64,000 nucleotides of DNA from Planctomycetota bacterium (GCA_026692865.1 JAPLNI010000025.1:124001-188000), one strand, 5' to 3'. Shown: positions 35,940 through 46,007, counted from the first letter of the stretch. A program made the numbers and translations. Notes: generated from the sequence alone by a model not told the origin.

Positions 35940-37757
35940 ATGAGTCAAACAAAAAAAGAGCGATGGGGAACGAGATTGGGGCTAGTCCTGGCGGTTGCCG
36001 GGAATGCGATCGGTTTGGGGAATTTTCTTCGTTTTCCTCGTTTGGCAGCCGAGTATGGAGGGGGATCTTTTCTGGTACCGTACTTTATAGCCCTCGTACT
36101 ACTGGGCATTCCAGTGATGTGGATTGAATGGTCCATGGGCCGCTATGGTGGGATTTTTGGACACCACTCGACTCCCGGGATGTTCGCTCGGATGACCAAG
36201 TCGCGTTGGGGTACGATTATTGGGTCACTGGGCGTCTCGTTGCCGCTACTGTTTGCGATCTATTACACTTACATCGAATCATGGACGCTGGCATATGCAA
36301 CGTTCTCCGCTACAGGACAATACTTTACGCCAAATGAAGAATCGCTGAAGGCTTCGCTTCCTCCAGAGGTTGCGAACGTCACTTATTATGGTTTGTTGGA
36401 TTCTCTTAAAAGCGAGCCCGCAGAAGGGACTCGGGCAATTGGTCCCGAGAAATGGACGGGCAGTCGTGAGGACTTCGACCGACTCGATCTCAGTCGCGAT
36501 GGTCGATTGGAGGAAAAGGAGTTGGAGAAACTTATCACACCACTGAAGAGCATTCACACGATGCAATTCTTGCGTGACTATCAAGGTGTCACGCCAGCTG
36601 AAGATCGAGTTCACTTTTATACGATCTTTACCGCATTCGCATTTTGGACCGTTACCGTCGCTGCCAATTGCTATATTCTTTCACGAGGCATCAAGGGTGG
36701 TATCGAGTTGCTCGCAAAGATTGCAATGCCATTGCTGTTTGTGTTCGGAGTTCTTCTCGTAGTAGCAGTTCTCAGTATGGGAACGCCTGATCCAAGCATT
36801 CCCGCTCGGAACGTTTGGGCCGGGCTCGACTTCGTTTGGAAGCCTCGTTTCGAATCGCTCTTGAATCCACAGGTTTGGCTTGCAGCAGCGGGACAAATCT
36901 TCTTCACGCTATCGATCGGGACGGGATCGATTCAGGCTTACTCCTGCTATCTACGCAAGGACGAGGACACTGCTCTTACAGGGCTAGCCACGGTCACCAC
37001 AAACGAATTTGCCGAAGTAGTCCTTGGCGCAACGATCGCGATTCCAGTCGCGGTCGCAAGCTTCGGATTAGTCGCAACGCAAGCCATCGCGGCGAGCGGT
37101 TCATTCGACTTAGGCTTCGTTGCAATGCCCGTGATCTTCCAGCAGATGCCGCTGGGCCGCGTGCTTGGAGCGATGTGGTTTGGGCTTTTGTTTTTTGCCG
37201 GAATCACATCCTCTGTTGGCCTATGCCAACCCGTGATGGCATTCATGCAAGAGGCTTTTGGTTGGACTCGACAGAAAAGTTCCATTCTATGCGGAGCCAT
37301 GCTTTACGTGTTCGGTTTTCCAATCGTCATGCTCGTTGGACGGGGCTACTTGGATGAGTACGACACATGGGCGGGGACTGTCCTTCTGATCGTCCTAGCA
37401 TTGATCGAAACATTGATTTTTGCTTGGATTTTTGGGCTTAAAAACATGAAAGAGGAATTGACGCGAGGCAGCGAGATTCGCATCCCTTCGATCTTCTTCC
37501 CGATCATAAGATATGTTGTTCCGCTATTCTTAGTTGTGATCTTGACTAGCTGGTTACTTACGAACCTGTCATCGGTACTCTTCCTAACCGGAATTCCCGT
37601 AGAAAACCACTCGTCGATTTGGTTAGCTCGCGGAACCATTTTGTTCTTGATCGGACTGTTTGCTTACTTAACAATCATCAGTCCGAAACTTCGCAACGCA
37701 CATTGCAGCAATACACTTCCTGAACAGGAGCCAGACCATGATCATGATGTCGATTAG
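35940..37757 (+). CDS. Neurotransmitter:sodium symporter (NSS) family transporter with EF-hand loop
   Basis: Sodium-coupled importer, probably of amino acids or similar compounds; about 605 residues and 11-12 membrane segments. TM1 carries the Na+/substrate motif LAVAGNAIGLGNFLRFPRL, and IFFTLSIGTGSIQAYSCYL matches TM6. The large loop after TM3 (about 125-225) contains DLSRDGRLEEKE, a canonical 12-residue EF-hand calcium loop (bases 36486-36521), absent from typical NSS proteins. GGAG 9 nt before ATG 35940 supports this start over 35889. The C-terminal tail is His/Asp-rich (EPDHDHDVD). The prolyl oligopeptidase gene follows closely. Confidence 0.92.
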   Translation: MSQTKKERWGTRLGLVLAVAGNAIGLGNFLRFPRLAAEYGGGSFLVPYFIALVLLGIPVMWIEWSMGRYGGIFGHHSTPGMFARMTKSRWGTIIGSLGVSLPLLFAIYYTYIESWTLAYATFSATGQYFTPNEESLKASLPPEVANVTYYGLLDSLKSEPAEGTRAIGPEKWTGSREDFDRLDLSRDGRLEEKELEKLITPLKSIHTMQFLRDYQGVTPAEDRVHFYTIFTAFAFWTVTVAANCYILSRGIKGGIELLAKIAMPLLFVFGVLLVVAVLSMGTPDPSIPARNVWAGLDFVWKPRFESLLNPQVWLAAAGQIFFTLSIGTGSIQAYSCYLRKDEDTALTGLATVTTNEFAEVVLGATIAIPVAVASFGLVATQAIAASGSFDLGFVAMPVIFQQMPLGRVLGAMWFGLLFFAGITSSVGLCQPVMAFMQEAFGWTRQKSSILCGAMLYVFGFPIVMLVGRGYLDEYDTWAGTVLLIVLALIETLIFAWIFGLKNMKEELTRGSEIRIPSIFFPIIRYVVPLFLVVILTSWLLTNLSSVLFLTGIPVENHSSIWLARGTILFLIGLFAYLTIISPKLRNAHCSNTLPEQEPDHDHDVD

Positions 37758-37830
37758 AAACGATGATGTACTAAACATGGCCAAACCTCATAAGTCGCGG
37801 GCGTTTAATCTATCCTCGCAGGATGGATCT

Positions 37831-40041
37831 ATGTTGCGGTCTTGCACGCAGTCGATAATGCATCGTCGTAGGGTCATTCCTGTGTTGATGTGTATCTCGG
37901 TAGTCGCTGCCTTCGCTGGGCAATGCTTAAGTCAAATAACCGACGAAAAAACAAAAAGTATGATGAAGTCCAAATCAGAATCGATAAGTTATCCAGTCAC
38001 CAAACAAGTGGAAGTTTCCGACGACTATCACGGTACGACAATTCGAGATCCGTATCGATGGCTAGAAGACACCGAGTCCTCCGAAACAGCTTCGTGGGTT
38101 GAAGCTCAGAACAAAACAACCTTTGGATATCTCGAAACGATTCCGCTTCGGGAGAAACTTCGCGAGCGACTTACCAAGCTCTGGAACTATGAAAGATATG
38201 GTCAACCCATCAGGTATGGCTCGCGATACTTCTTCACACACAACAACGGTCTGCAAAACCAAAGTGTTCTTTACACTGCTGAGTCGATTGAATCGCCGCG
38301 ACAGCTACTCCTAGACCCCAATACACTTCGTGATGATGGTACCGTCGCGTTGTCGGGTTGGGTTCCAAGCGATGACGGCAAATATCTCGCTTATGGTTTG
38401 GCCGCCGCCGGAAGCGACTGGAACACGTGGACCATCCGCGACGTGGCAACGCAAAAAGATCTTCCAGAGAAACTTGAATGGATCAAATTCAGCAGCGTGT
38501 CTTGGACCAAGGATGGCAAGGGGTTTTTCTACGGTCGATACGACGCACCTGAAGCTGGAAAAGAATTTAGCGGCGTCAACTATTTTCAAAAACTCTACTA
38601 CCATCGAGTTGGCACGACTCAAGCAGAAGACATTTTGATCTACAAACGCGATGACCAAAAAGAATGGGGATTTGGAGCCACGGTTTCAGAGGATGGCGAC
38701 TACGCAATCATTACCGTTTGGCGCGGTACCGAAGACAAAAAACTCGTTTTTTTCATGAAGCTTCCTGGCGGTTCGCTTCCAGAAAAACCAGAAGTTGTGG
38801 AGCTTATCTCTGATTTCGAATTCGAGTACAGCTTCATCGGAAACGATGGAGGTAAATTCTATTTCTTTACCGATAACAATGCTGCGAAAGGGAAGCTGAT
38901 CGCGATCGATATTGCAAAACCGACTCCCAAAGATTGGCAGACTCTAATCCCCGAAAAAGATGAAGCTATCGAGGCCATCTCGCTGCTTGGCAATGTCTTT
39001 TTCGTAAGCTACTTGCAAGATGCAACCAGCCTGATTCGACGTTTTACTGTTTCAGGACAACCGATAGGCGACCTCAAGTTGCCAGGCCTGGGCACTGTTG
39101 TTGGCTTTGGCGGCCATCGAGACACCAAGGAAACTTTTTACTCGTTCACGAACTACATTACACCGCCCACGATCTTTCGACTGGATCTAACAAACGACCA
39201 GAGTACCGTTTGGCGTAAGCCCGATCTAGATTTCGATAGCTCTCAGTTTGAGACGACTCGAGTTTTCTATAACAGCAAAGATGGTACTCGCATTCCAATG
39301 ATCTTGTCTCACAAGAAGGGAATCGCAATCGATAGCAACAATCCGACGATGCTTTATGCATATGGTGGTTTCAATATCTCGTTGACACCCAGCTTCTCAC
39401 CCGCAAACCTTGTCTGGATGGAGATGGGAGGCATCTACGCAGTTCCCAATCTACGTGGCGGTGGGGAATATGGACGTGAGTGGCACGAAGCGGGCATGCT
39501 CGATCGAAAGCAAAACGTGTTCGACGACTTTATTGGAGCTGCTAAGTTTCTTATCGATTCCAAGTACACTCAGCCGAAACGCCTTGCTATTAGCGGGGGT
39601 AGCAACGGCGGACTTTTGGTTGGTGCTACGATGACACAGCGCCCCGATTTGTTTGCTGCTGCGTTGCCCAAAGTAGGTGTGCTTGACATGCTCCGCTTCC
39701 ATAAGTTCACCATCGGTTGGGCTTGGGTAAACGAATACGGAAGCAGCGACGATGTGAAACAGTTCGCAAATCTTGTGCGCTACTCGCCACTGCATAACCT
39801 GAAGGATGGCACATTATATCCAGCGACAATGGTCATGACAGCAGATCACGATGATCGTGTCGTGCCTGGACACAGCTTTAAGTTTGCTGCGAAACTTCAA
39901 GAAGCCCATACCGGTTCTGCTCCGGTGCTTATTCGCATTGAAACGCGTTCCGGTCACGGCGCAGGCACACCGGTTACAAAGCTCATCGAAGCTGCCGCCG
40001 ATAGCTGGGCGTTTATAGCAAAAAACCTAGGGATGAATTAG
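37831..40041 (+). CDS. Secreted prolyl oligopeptidase (S9A)
   Basis: Serine peptidase that cleaves peptides after proline. It opens with a signal peptide (MHRRRVIPVLMCISVVAAFAGQCLS), then the family N-terminus VSDDYHGTTIRDPYRWLEDTES, a beta-propeller region, and the C-terminal catalytic domain. The triad is complete: Ser in ISGGSNGGLLVGA, Asp in TADHDDRVVPGHSF, His in ETRSGHGAGTPVTK. PNLRGGGEYGREWHEAG is also characteristic. AGGA 7 nt before ATG 37831 favours this start; the frame is open to 37738, overlapping the transporter. Export suggests periplasmic peptide use, possibly feeding the transporter upstream. Confidence 0.94.
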   Translation: MLRSCTQSIMHRRRVIPVLMCISVVAAFAGQCLSQITDEKTKSMMKSKSESISYPVTKQVEVSDDYHGTTIRDPYRWLEDTESSETASWVEAQNKTTFGYLETIPLREKLRERLTKLWNYERYGQPIRYGSRYFFTHNNGLQNQSVLYTAESIESPRQLLLDPNTLRDDGTVALSGWVPSDDGKYLAYGLAAAGSDWNTWTIRDVATQKDLPEKLEWIKFSSVSWTKDGKGFFYGRYDAPEAGKEFSGVNYFQKLYYHRVGTTQAEDILIYKRDDQKEWGFGATVSEDGDYAIITVWRGTEDKKLVFFMKLPGGSLPEKPEVVELISDFEFEYSFIGNDGGKFYFFTDNNAAKGKLIAIDIAKPTPKDWQTLIPEKDEAIEAISLLGNVFFVSYLQDATSLIRRFTVSGQPIGDLKLPGLGTVVGFGGHRDTKETFYSFTNYITPPTIFRLDLTNDQSTVWRKPDLDFDSSQFETTRVFYNSKDGTRIPMILSHKKGIAIDSNNPTMLYAYGGFNISLTPSFSPANLVWMEMGGIYAVPNLRGGGEYGREWHEAGMLDRKQNVFDDFIGAAKFLIDSKYTQPKRLAISGGSNGGLLVGATMTQRPDLFAAALPKVGVLDMLRFHKFTIGWAWVNEYGSSDDVKQFANLVRYSPLHNLKDGTLYPATMVMTADHDDRVVPGHSFKFAAKLQEAHTGSAPVLIRIETRSGHGAGTPVTKLIEAAADSWAFIAKNLGMN

Positions 40042-40056
40042 ATTCAACACATGTAG

Positions 40057-40078
40057 CGGTGGCTCTCAGCAGCCACCG
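40057..40078 (+). terminator. Hairpin after the prolyl oligopeptidase gene
   Basis: CGGTGGCT (40057-40064) and AGCCACCG (40071-40078) form a perfect 8-bp stem with a 6-nt loop, 16 nt after the stop. No T-run follows. The rest of the gap to tilS (to 40306) shows nothing else I can name. Confidence 0.4.
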
Positions 40079-40306
40079 AATCCAAACCAACCTACAAGCA
40101 AAGTACTCAAACAATTGGTGTATGGGACAGCGCTGCCCGACATATCTATTCTTCAAATATTGCATCGTTTGGGACCAAGTTCGAGCTATTAAGCTATGTT
40201 TTTAAAAGTCGTGTCTAAACGGCCAAATTGCCGCCTTTCGCTTCGCTAAAAATCGCGTCCGGATTCTACGAGTTTATAGTACCCGCGAAATACTTGCCAC
40301 ATACCG

Positions 40307-41497
40307 ATGATTGAGAGAAAGATACTCACGCGATGGCCTATCGAACGATGGTCGAACTTGACTGTCGTTGCTGGCTGCAGTGGTGGTGCCGATTCGACCG
40401 CATTGTTGGTTGCTCTTCATCGATTATGTCTACCAACAACAACGATTGTGGTTGCGCACTTCAATCACAAGCTTCGCGGGGCTGAAACCGAGGCCGATGC
40501 GTCCTTTGTGCGAAATCTAGCGGAACGTTTGCAGCTCCAGCTAGTCGAAGGACAACCCGGAGTTTTCCCACAAAAAACTGAGCCGATAGCGCTAGCCACG
40601 GGTAGCGGAGGTACCGACTTTCCATCTGAGAGACAATCCACACCCGAGGCTAACGCCTACGGCTCAGGGAAAGAAAGTTCTTCATCAATCCAGCCTAAGT
40701 CAGGCGTCGAAGAAACAACCACCGAAGGGCAATTGGTAGATGAAGCTTCCCTTCGTGGGATACGTTATCAATTTCTAGAACGCACTGCCTTGCAACTCGG
40801 AGCACGTTATGTTGCTGTCGGCCATCACGCCGATGATCAAGTAGAAACCGTATTGCATAATCTGTTTCGCGGATCTGGATTGTCAGGTCTTCGAGGGATG
40901 TCCGCATTTCGAGGCCTGGGGAAGGATCTTGTTCTCGTTAGACCGATGATCGATGCGTGGCGAGAGGAAGTGATCGACTATTTGAAGTCTCATCGCCAGT
41001 CATTTCGTAGTGACAGTAGCAACGCGAGCGAATCGTATACGCGTAACCGAATTCGCAATCGGTTGCTTCCACTCATTCAAGAGCATTATGGTCGTGACGT
41101 TCGATCTGCTGTAGCTAACGCTGCCGATTTATTGGGCGATGTATTTGTAGATGTAGACCTACAATCAAAGCGATGGTCTTCTGAGAACCTAGTGCATCTG
41201 AATGAGCAACAATTCAGCATCCCGTACCCAATTAAAGCATCGCCCGCATGGCATATCGTTCAACAGTCGATCGTCAATGAGTATCATCGTCGTGGATGGT
41301 CTCTTGGAGGCTACAGTCGTGCGCATTGGCATGCGTTGCAAGCTTTCTTAAGTGGCAAACATGCATCTACCAGTGCAGGCATGTCGATGCTGCCCGATCA
41401 CGTTACTGTTCGAAAGACTGCCGATGGTTTCGTCTTCGAACGTATTACGACCAGAGACGTCTTGCCACCGGTCGTTCGTGTTGCTGAGTCGGATTGA
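40307..41497 (+). CDS. tilS: tRNA(Ile)-lysidine synthetase with a repeat-derived insert
   Basis: Modifies C34 of tRNA-Ile2 to lysidine so that it reads AUA; essential. PP-loop VAGCSGGADSTALL at 21-34, then HFNHKLRGAETEADASFVRNLAERLQL and GHHADDQVETVLHNLFRGSGLSGLRGM. The core is N-type TilS (about 396 aa with a short C-terminal part). Between LVEGQPGVFP (about 79-88) and DEASLRGIRYQFLE (about 145) there is an insert of roughly 55 residues, which family members lack. About 30 of them (91-121, EPIALATGSGG...PEANAYGSG) are encoded by a palindromic repeat at 40578-40667. The 3' end overlaps the convergent rhomboid gene by 53 bp. Confidence 0.94.
   Translation: MIERKILTRWPIERWSNLTVVAGCSGGADSTALLVALHRLCLPTTTIVVAHFNHKLRGAETEADASFVRNLAERLQLQLVEGQPGVFPQKTEPIALATGSGGTDFPSERQSTPEANAYGSGKESSSSIQPKSGVEETTTEGQLVDEASLRGIRYQFLERTALQLGARYVAVGHHADDQVETVLHNLFRGSGLSGLRGMSAFRGLGKDLVLVRPMIDAWREEVIDYLKSHRQSFRSDSSNASESYTRNRIRNRLLPLIQEHYGRDVRSAVANAADLLGDVFVDVDLQSKRWSSENLVHLNEQQFSIPYPIKASPAWHIVQQSIVNEYHRRGWSLGGYSRAHWHALQAFLSGKHASTSAGMSMLPDHVTVRKTADGFVFERITTRDVLPPVVRVAESD
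40578..40667 (+). repeat. Palindromic repeat embedded in frame in tilS (family 1, copy C)
   Basis: The arms are CTGAGCCGATAGCGCTAGCC extended by ACGGGT (40578-40603) and its imperfect reverse complement (40642-40667, reading ACCCGAGGCTAACGCC then TACGGCTCAG). 21 of 26 positions pair across a 38-nt loop. The element is 90 bp, a multiple of three, with no stop in the used frame. A related copy in the same reading frame lies in the gene at 55551-55910, and the arm motif recurs in the intergenic copies A and B. Confidence 0.7.
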
Positions 41498-42236
41498 CCT
41501 GAAGCAAGAGAACAACTCCCGCCCAAATAACACCGGCTACAAAACCGCCAACGTGAGCCCACCAAGCAACGCCGCCAGAAGAGCTACTGCTGCTGGCTCC
41601 CTGGAAGACCTGAATCGCAAACCAAATTCCAAGGAAAATCGGAGCTGGCACGGAGAAGGAACCGAAAATAATTGGAAGCGGAATGATCGCTTCGACCACT
41701 GCTTTGGGGTAGAGAACAATATAAGCACCCATCACGCCGGCTATTGCCCCACTGGCACCAATGGTTGGTATCAGCGAGCCTGGATCAGAGAACAAATGAG
41801 TTGCAGCCGCAGCGACTCCTGCAGTCAAGTACATCACAGCATATCCCACATGCCCAAATCTATCTTCGACGTTGTCGCCGAAAATATGCAAGAACCACAT
41901 GTTGCCTGCGATGTGCATCAAACCTCCATGAAGAAACATACACGTAAAAAGCGTCAGCCAATCGGAAACTGCAGCCGGATAGATGGGCCTTGCAACTTCG
42001 ACAACTTGCTGGCCAAATGGAGTCGACACGATTGCGGCGCGATTGACTACAAGCTCCGCTTCCGTCGATGATTCGGTAAGTAAACGAGCGGGAACCATAC
42101 CCCATCTTTCCACAAGTACGTCTCCGTTCGGACCCGCCCACATCTGCACCAAGAACGCGGCAGAACAGGCTGCGATGATTCCGTAAGTTACATAAGGGAA
42201 TGACTGCGGTTGAATATTATCGTGAAGCGGAAACAT
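41445..42236 (-). CDS. Rhomboid family intramembrane serine protease
   Basis: Cleaves membrane proteins within the bilayer. 263 residues with six or more hydrophobic segments. Key motifs: MFLHGGLMHIAGNMWFLHIFG (the H-x-x-x-N region of helix 2), the nucleophile in IGASGAIAGVMGAY, and the catalytic His in WWAHVGGFVAGV. A loop of about 50 residues after TM1 is typical of this prokaryotic subgroup with the N-terminus FPLHDNIQPQSFPYVT. Convergent with tilS, overlapping 53 bp. Complete. Confidence 0.95.
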   Translation of the reverse strand: MFPLHDNIQPQSFPYVTYGIIAACSAAFLVQMWAGPNGDVLVERWGMVPARLLTESSTEAELVVNRAAIVSTPFGQQVVEVARPIYPAAVSDWLTLFTCMFLHGGLMHIAGNMWFLHIFGDNVEDRFGHVGYAVMYLTAGVAAAATHLFSDPGSLIPTIGASGAIAGVMGAYIVLYPKAVVEAIIPLPIIFGSFSVPAPIFLGIWFAIQVFQGASSSSSSGGVAWWAHVGGFVAGVIWAGVVLLLQVNPTQQHERPVARRLWS

Positions 42237-42262
42237 AGACGAAGTTTGTTTTCTATCGGAAA

Positions 42263-44380
42263 TTATTTACGAGGCTTAGGTATGCGTTTACCCATACCGT
42301 TAAGGGACTTTTTGCGTTGACGACCAACATGTTTTCGATTCTCGTCGTCGTTGTCCTCGTCGATCGGTTGACCGATGCATTGACGTCCATTGACGATCTT
42401 GTCGCGCAGCATTGCTGCGCGTTCAAACTCCAATCCCTCAGCGGCGGCAAGCATTTCTTCTTCAAGGCCCTTCAAGTATACCTCGGTGATAACTTGTGAG
42501 CCAGCTTCTTGCCGAATGAGATTACGAGCTTGCTTACGAACTTTTGCAGCCGATTCGATACCTTGACGAATATTACTGACAACGTTTTGAGGAGTAATTC
42601 CGTGCTGTTCATTGTAAGCATGCTGAATCTGACGGCGTCGCTCGGTTTCTCGAATCGCATGCTCCATCGATTCGGTAACCTTGTCCGCATACAAGATAAC
42701 TTTCGAGTCAACATTCCGTGCGGCTCGTCCGATTGTTTGAATCAAGGAAGTTTCGCTACGCAGGAAACCTTCTTTGTCTGCATCTAAAATCGCAACCAAG
42801 GAAACCTCGGGCAAATCCAAGCCTTCTCGAAGCAGGTTCACACCAACTAAAACATCGCAACGTCCCTCGCGCAAGTCTTTCAGCAAAGCCACCCGCTCGA
42901 ATGCATCCAGCTCACTATGGAGCCATCGACATCGTACATCGTTATCCGTAAAGAAAGTTGCTAGGTCTTCCGCAAGACGTTTGGTCAAAGCGGTGATCAG
43001 CGTGCGGTGCCCCATCTTGGTGCGCAAGCGAATTTCACCAAGCAAATGAGCAACTTGACCACGAGCGGGTTGAATCTCGATAATCGGGTCCAGTAGTCCA
43101 GTTGGACGAATAATCTGCTCGACAACTTCTCCGCCAGTGGAATCCAGCTCGTACTGCGCAGGTGTTGCCGACACGAAAATAACCTGATTGATCTTTTGCT
43201 CCCACTCTTCAAACTTCATTGGACGATTGTCCAAAGCACACGGCAGTCGGAACCCGTGATCAACGAGCGTCGTCTTGCGGCTGCGATCTCCGGCATACAT
43301 GGCTCGCACCTGTGGCAACGTCACATGCGACTCGTCGACGAGAAGCAAAAAGTCTTTTGGAAAGAAATCGTAGAGCGTGTCGGGCGCAGAACCGGGGGCC
43401 TTGCCCGATAGCGGCCTTGAGTAATTCTCAATTCCCGGGCAATGCCCAACTTCTTGCATCATCTCAATATCAAATCGAACTCGCGCATTGAGTCTTTGTG
43501 CTTCGAGTATCTTTCCTTCCTGCTTAAACTTCTCCAGCTGATCCTCGAGCTCTTTTCGAATCTCAACCAATGCAGAAGCCATTCTTCCTTCGGATGTTAC
43601 GAAGTGCTTTGCAGGATAAATGTAAACATCGTCAACTTGTGAAATTGTCTGTCCACTGGTTGGGTTGATGATGGAGATTTTCTCGATCTCGTCGCCCCAC
43701 ATTTCGATGCGGTACGCAAACTCCTCATAGCTGGGCCAGAGCTCCATCGTGTCTCCCCGAACACGAAAACGAGAACGCTCAAAAGCCATATCGTTTCGTT
43801 CATATTGAATTTCAATCAGCCTCATAATCACTTCATCGCGTTGTATTCGTTCTCCCACGCGAAATGGAACGACCATCCGTTTGTAATCTTCAGGCGAACC
43901 TAAACCATAGATACACGAAACGCTTGCAACAATGATCGTATCGCGTCTGGAGACCAATGCACTGGTCGCAGCCAATCTCAAGCGGTCGATCTCTTCATTG
44001 ATCGATGCGTCTTTCTCGATGTAGATATCGCGCTGCGGAATGTATGCTTCTGGCTGATAGTAATCGTAGTAGCTAACAAAGTAGTGGACCGCGTTGCGAG
44101 GAAAAAACTCCTTGAATTCAGAGTAAAGCTGTGCGGCAAGCGTTTTGTTATGACTCAGGATCAGCGTTGGTCGCTGAACGGCTTGAATAACGTTCGCCAT
44201 CGTGAAGGTTTTTCCGGAACCGGTCACCCCCATAAGCGTCTGGGATCTAGTTCCACGTTTAAGTCCTCGAACGAGCTGAGCAATTGCTTGAGGTTGATCG
44301 CCGGCCGGTTGAAAGCGGCTTTCAATTTCAAAACCGACCTCTTCTTCGCCGACATCTTTTGCATTGATGACTTCACTCAT
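42263..44380 (-). CDS. uvrB: Excinuclease ABC subunit B
   Basis: Damage-verifying helicase-like subunit of nucleotide excision repair; 705 residues. It begins [21 protein letters not shown], Walker [18 protein letters not shown], the beta-hairpin [34 protein letters not shown] (DEAD-like box), then [27 protein letters not shown] and QTIGRAARN. The C-terminal UVR motif ([24 protein letters not shown]) needed for UvrC contact is intact. Basic C-terminal tail. It overlaps the end of the upstream HhH gene by 8 nt. Confidence 0.97.
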   Translation of the reverse strand: MSEVINAKDVGEEEVGFEIESRFQPAGDQPQAIAQLVRGLKRGTRSQTLMGVTGSGKTFTMANVIQAVQRPTLILSHNKTLAAQLYSEFKEFFPRNAVHYFVSYYDYYQPEAYIPQRDIYIEKDASINEEIDRLRLAATSALVSRRDTIIVASVSCIYGLGSPEDYKRMVVPFRVGERIQRDEVIMRLIEIQYERNDMAFERSRFRVRGDTMELWPSYEEFAYRIEMWGDEIEKISIINPTSGQTISQVDDVYIYPAKHFVTSEGRMASALVEIRKELEDQLEKFKQEGKILEAQRLNARVRFDIEMMQEVGHCPGIENYSRPLSGKAPGSAPDTLYDFFPKDFLLLVDESHVTLPQVRAMYAGDRSRKTTLVDHGFRLPCALDNRPMKFEEWEQKINQVIFVSATPAQYELDSTGGEVVEQIIRPTGLLDPIIEIQPARGQVAHLLGEIRLRTKMGHRTLITALTKRLAEDLATFFTDNDVRCRWLHSELDAFERVALLKDLREGRCDVLVGVNLLREGLDLPEVSLVAILDADKEGFLRSETSLIQTIGRAARNVDSKVILYADKVTESMEHAIRETERRRQIQHAYNEQHGITPQNVVSNIRQGIESAAKVRKQARNLIRQEAGSQVITEVYLKGLEEEMLAAAEGLEFERAAMLRDKIVNGRQCIGQPIDEDNDDENRKHVGRQRKKSLNGMGKRIPKPRK

Positions 44381-44939
44381 CCGTTGCTTGCGCCTTTGTT
44401 TGTATTTTGGTGGAAGACGATTTGGCTTTTTTGCTCTTCACTTGCTGCTTGGTGGAATGCGGTGCGACGTTGCTGACGTAAGGCTTCAATTTCTCCGCGC
44501 GAATGGCACCAACTCCGTGAAGATCCTCGAGTGATGTAATCGGACCTGATTCATTTCGCCACGTGCTGGCAGTCTTTTCGCCAACACCGGGTAAGAGCAT
44601 CCACTCCTCGTTGGAAGCGTTCGGTATCTCGGTCAGAAAAATCGGTGGACGAACGAGCGATTCTGGTGTGCGAACGGGTGAGCTTTGGAGAAGATAATTT
44701 ACGATCGAAAACACCATTGCTAAACCTGCTAAACACCCCATCGCGAGCCGTTGGTTCGCTGCTATCGTTGTCTGTCCTGTTGTGGAACTCTCAGCGCGAT
44801 CGTTTACTCCGCCGTCGGCATGCAGTTTCTTAAAAGACTTGGTTGGGGATAGCCGAATATCAGCTTGGCTTTCAGATTCAACATTATCAATGCGGACCGA
44901 TTCGACGTGCGTTGAGACGCTATTTGTTAAACCATCCAT
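44373..44939 (-). CDS. Membrane-anchored helix-hairpin-helix (ComEA-like) protein
   Basis: About 188 residues: a polar N-terminal cytosolic region, one transmembrane helix ([20 protein letters not shown]), then a double HhH DNA-binding unit ([20 protein letters not shown] and [20 protein letters not shown]) and a lysine-rich tail. ComEA binds incoming DNA during transformation; here the N-terminal part is longer and the location may differ, so a DNA-uptake role is only possible. AAGGAG 8 nt before ATG 44939 is a strong start signal; the frame is open to 45017. It overlaps uvrB by 8 nt, which suggests co-expression with repair. Confidence 0.85.
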   Translation of the reverse strand: MDGLTNSVSTHVESVRIDNVESESQADIRLSPTKSFKKLHADGGVNDRAESSTTGQTTIAANQRLAMGCLAGLAMVFSIVNYLLQSSPVRTPESLVRPPIFLTEIPNASNEEWMLLPGVGEKTASTWRNESGPITSLEDLHGVGAIRAEKLKPYVSNVAPHSTKQQVKSKKAKSSSTKIQTKAQATDE

Positions 44940-45083
44940 TTTGTCGCTCCTTCGCTTACCGTTGAATTTCGACCTCAAGGCAAATCTCGTGAGGTACTCT
45001 CTGAATCTTACTCCCATACTATACTTTTAACCACCTATCGGTAATATGCATGCGGGGACGATTTTTCTTTAACGAGTACGACT

Positions 45084-46007
45084 ATGGCAAGAGATTTTAG
45101 ACCTCAGACAATCAACTCCGAACTCCTCGAAGATTTGTCGCGATTAGTGAGGATGGCTATCCAGGAAGACCTTGGACGCACCGCCGATTTGACAACCCTA
45201 GCCTTGGTGCCGCCAGGAAAAGAGGGTCGAGCGGCTGTTGTCGCCAGGAAGCCGGGGATTGCTTCTGGGATCGACTTGATCGAAGCCATGCTCAAAGAGA
45301 TGGATGCCCCGATTCAGGTTGAAATGTTGGTTGGCGATTCGGAACCGTTTCTGGCAGCTAAGCAACTCGCGATTTTAACGGGCGACTCGCGATCGCTTCT
45401 GACGTGCGAGCGAACGATTTTGAATTTTCTCGGGCGTTTATGCGGCATCGCAACGGGAACGGGACATTACGTCGCCGAAATCGGTGGATATCCCTCGCGA
45501 ATTTATGACACTCGAAAAACAACGCCCGGTTGGAGAAGACTTGAGAAGTATGCCGTGCGATGTGGTGGCGGACATACGCATCGATTGGGGCTTTGTGATG
45601 CAATCCTTATAAAGGACAACCATCTTGCTTGCAGGGCGGATGCCGGCGGCAACTTACTTAATTCGAGACAGGCGGTCGAACAGGCTCGGGCATTTTTGCA
45701 ATCCGGTGCGTTTACCTTTGTTGAAACGCCTATCATCGAAATCGAAATCGATTCTTTAGACCAGCTCGAAGACGCTCTATCTGCATCTCCAGACATTGTT
45801 CTCTTGGACAACATGAACATAGAGCAATTAAAGCAAGCGATCCTCACCAGGAACATCCAAGCTCCCTCAGTCGAGCTTGAAGCCTCCGGAGGGGTCAATT
45901 TGGGGACCATTCGTGAGATTGCTTCCACGGGTATTGACCGAATTAGCGTTGGTTCGCTCACGCACTCGGCAGTCAATCTCGACTTAGGACTCGATTGGTT
46001 GTTTTGA
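45084..46007 (+). CDS. nadC: Quinolinate phosphoribosyltransferase (decarboxylating)
   Basis: Makes nicotinate mononucleotide from quinolinate and PRPP in NAD synthesis. 307 residues, slightly long at the N-terminus. Signatures: VVARKPGIASGIDLIEAML, LNFLGRLCGIATGTGHYV, YDTRKTTPGWRRLEKYAVRCGGGHTHR (substrate-binding Arg/His cluster), ILIKDNHL, and VELEASGGVNLGTIREIASTGIDRIS. No nadA/nadB nearby. Divergent from the HhH gene with about 140 bp between. Confidence 0.95.
   Translation: MARDFRPQTINSELLEDLSRLVRMAIQEDLGRTADLTTLALVPPGKEGRAAVVARKPGIASGIDLIEAMLKEMDAPIQVEMLVGDSEPFLAAKQLAILTGDSRSLLTCERTILNFLGRLCGIATGTGHYVAEIGGYPSRIYDTRKTTPGWRRLEKYAVRCGGGHTHRLGLCDAILIKDNHLACRADAGGNLLNSRQAVEQARAFLQSGAFTFVETPIIEIEIDSLDQLEDALSASPDIVLLDNMNIEQLKQAILTRNIQAPSVELEASGGVNLGTIREIASTGIDRISVGSLTHSAVNLDLGLDWLF

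Noticed and set aside
41352-42071. 239-aa plus-strand frame between tilS and uvrB
   Set aside because: It is antisense to the rhomboid protease gene, which has complete catalytic motifs.
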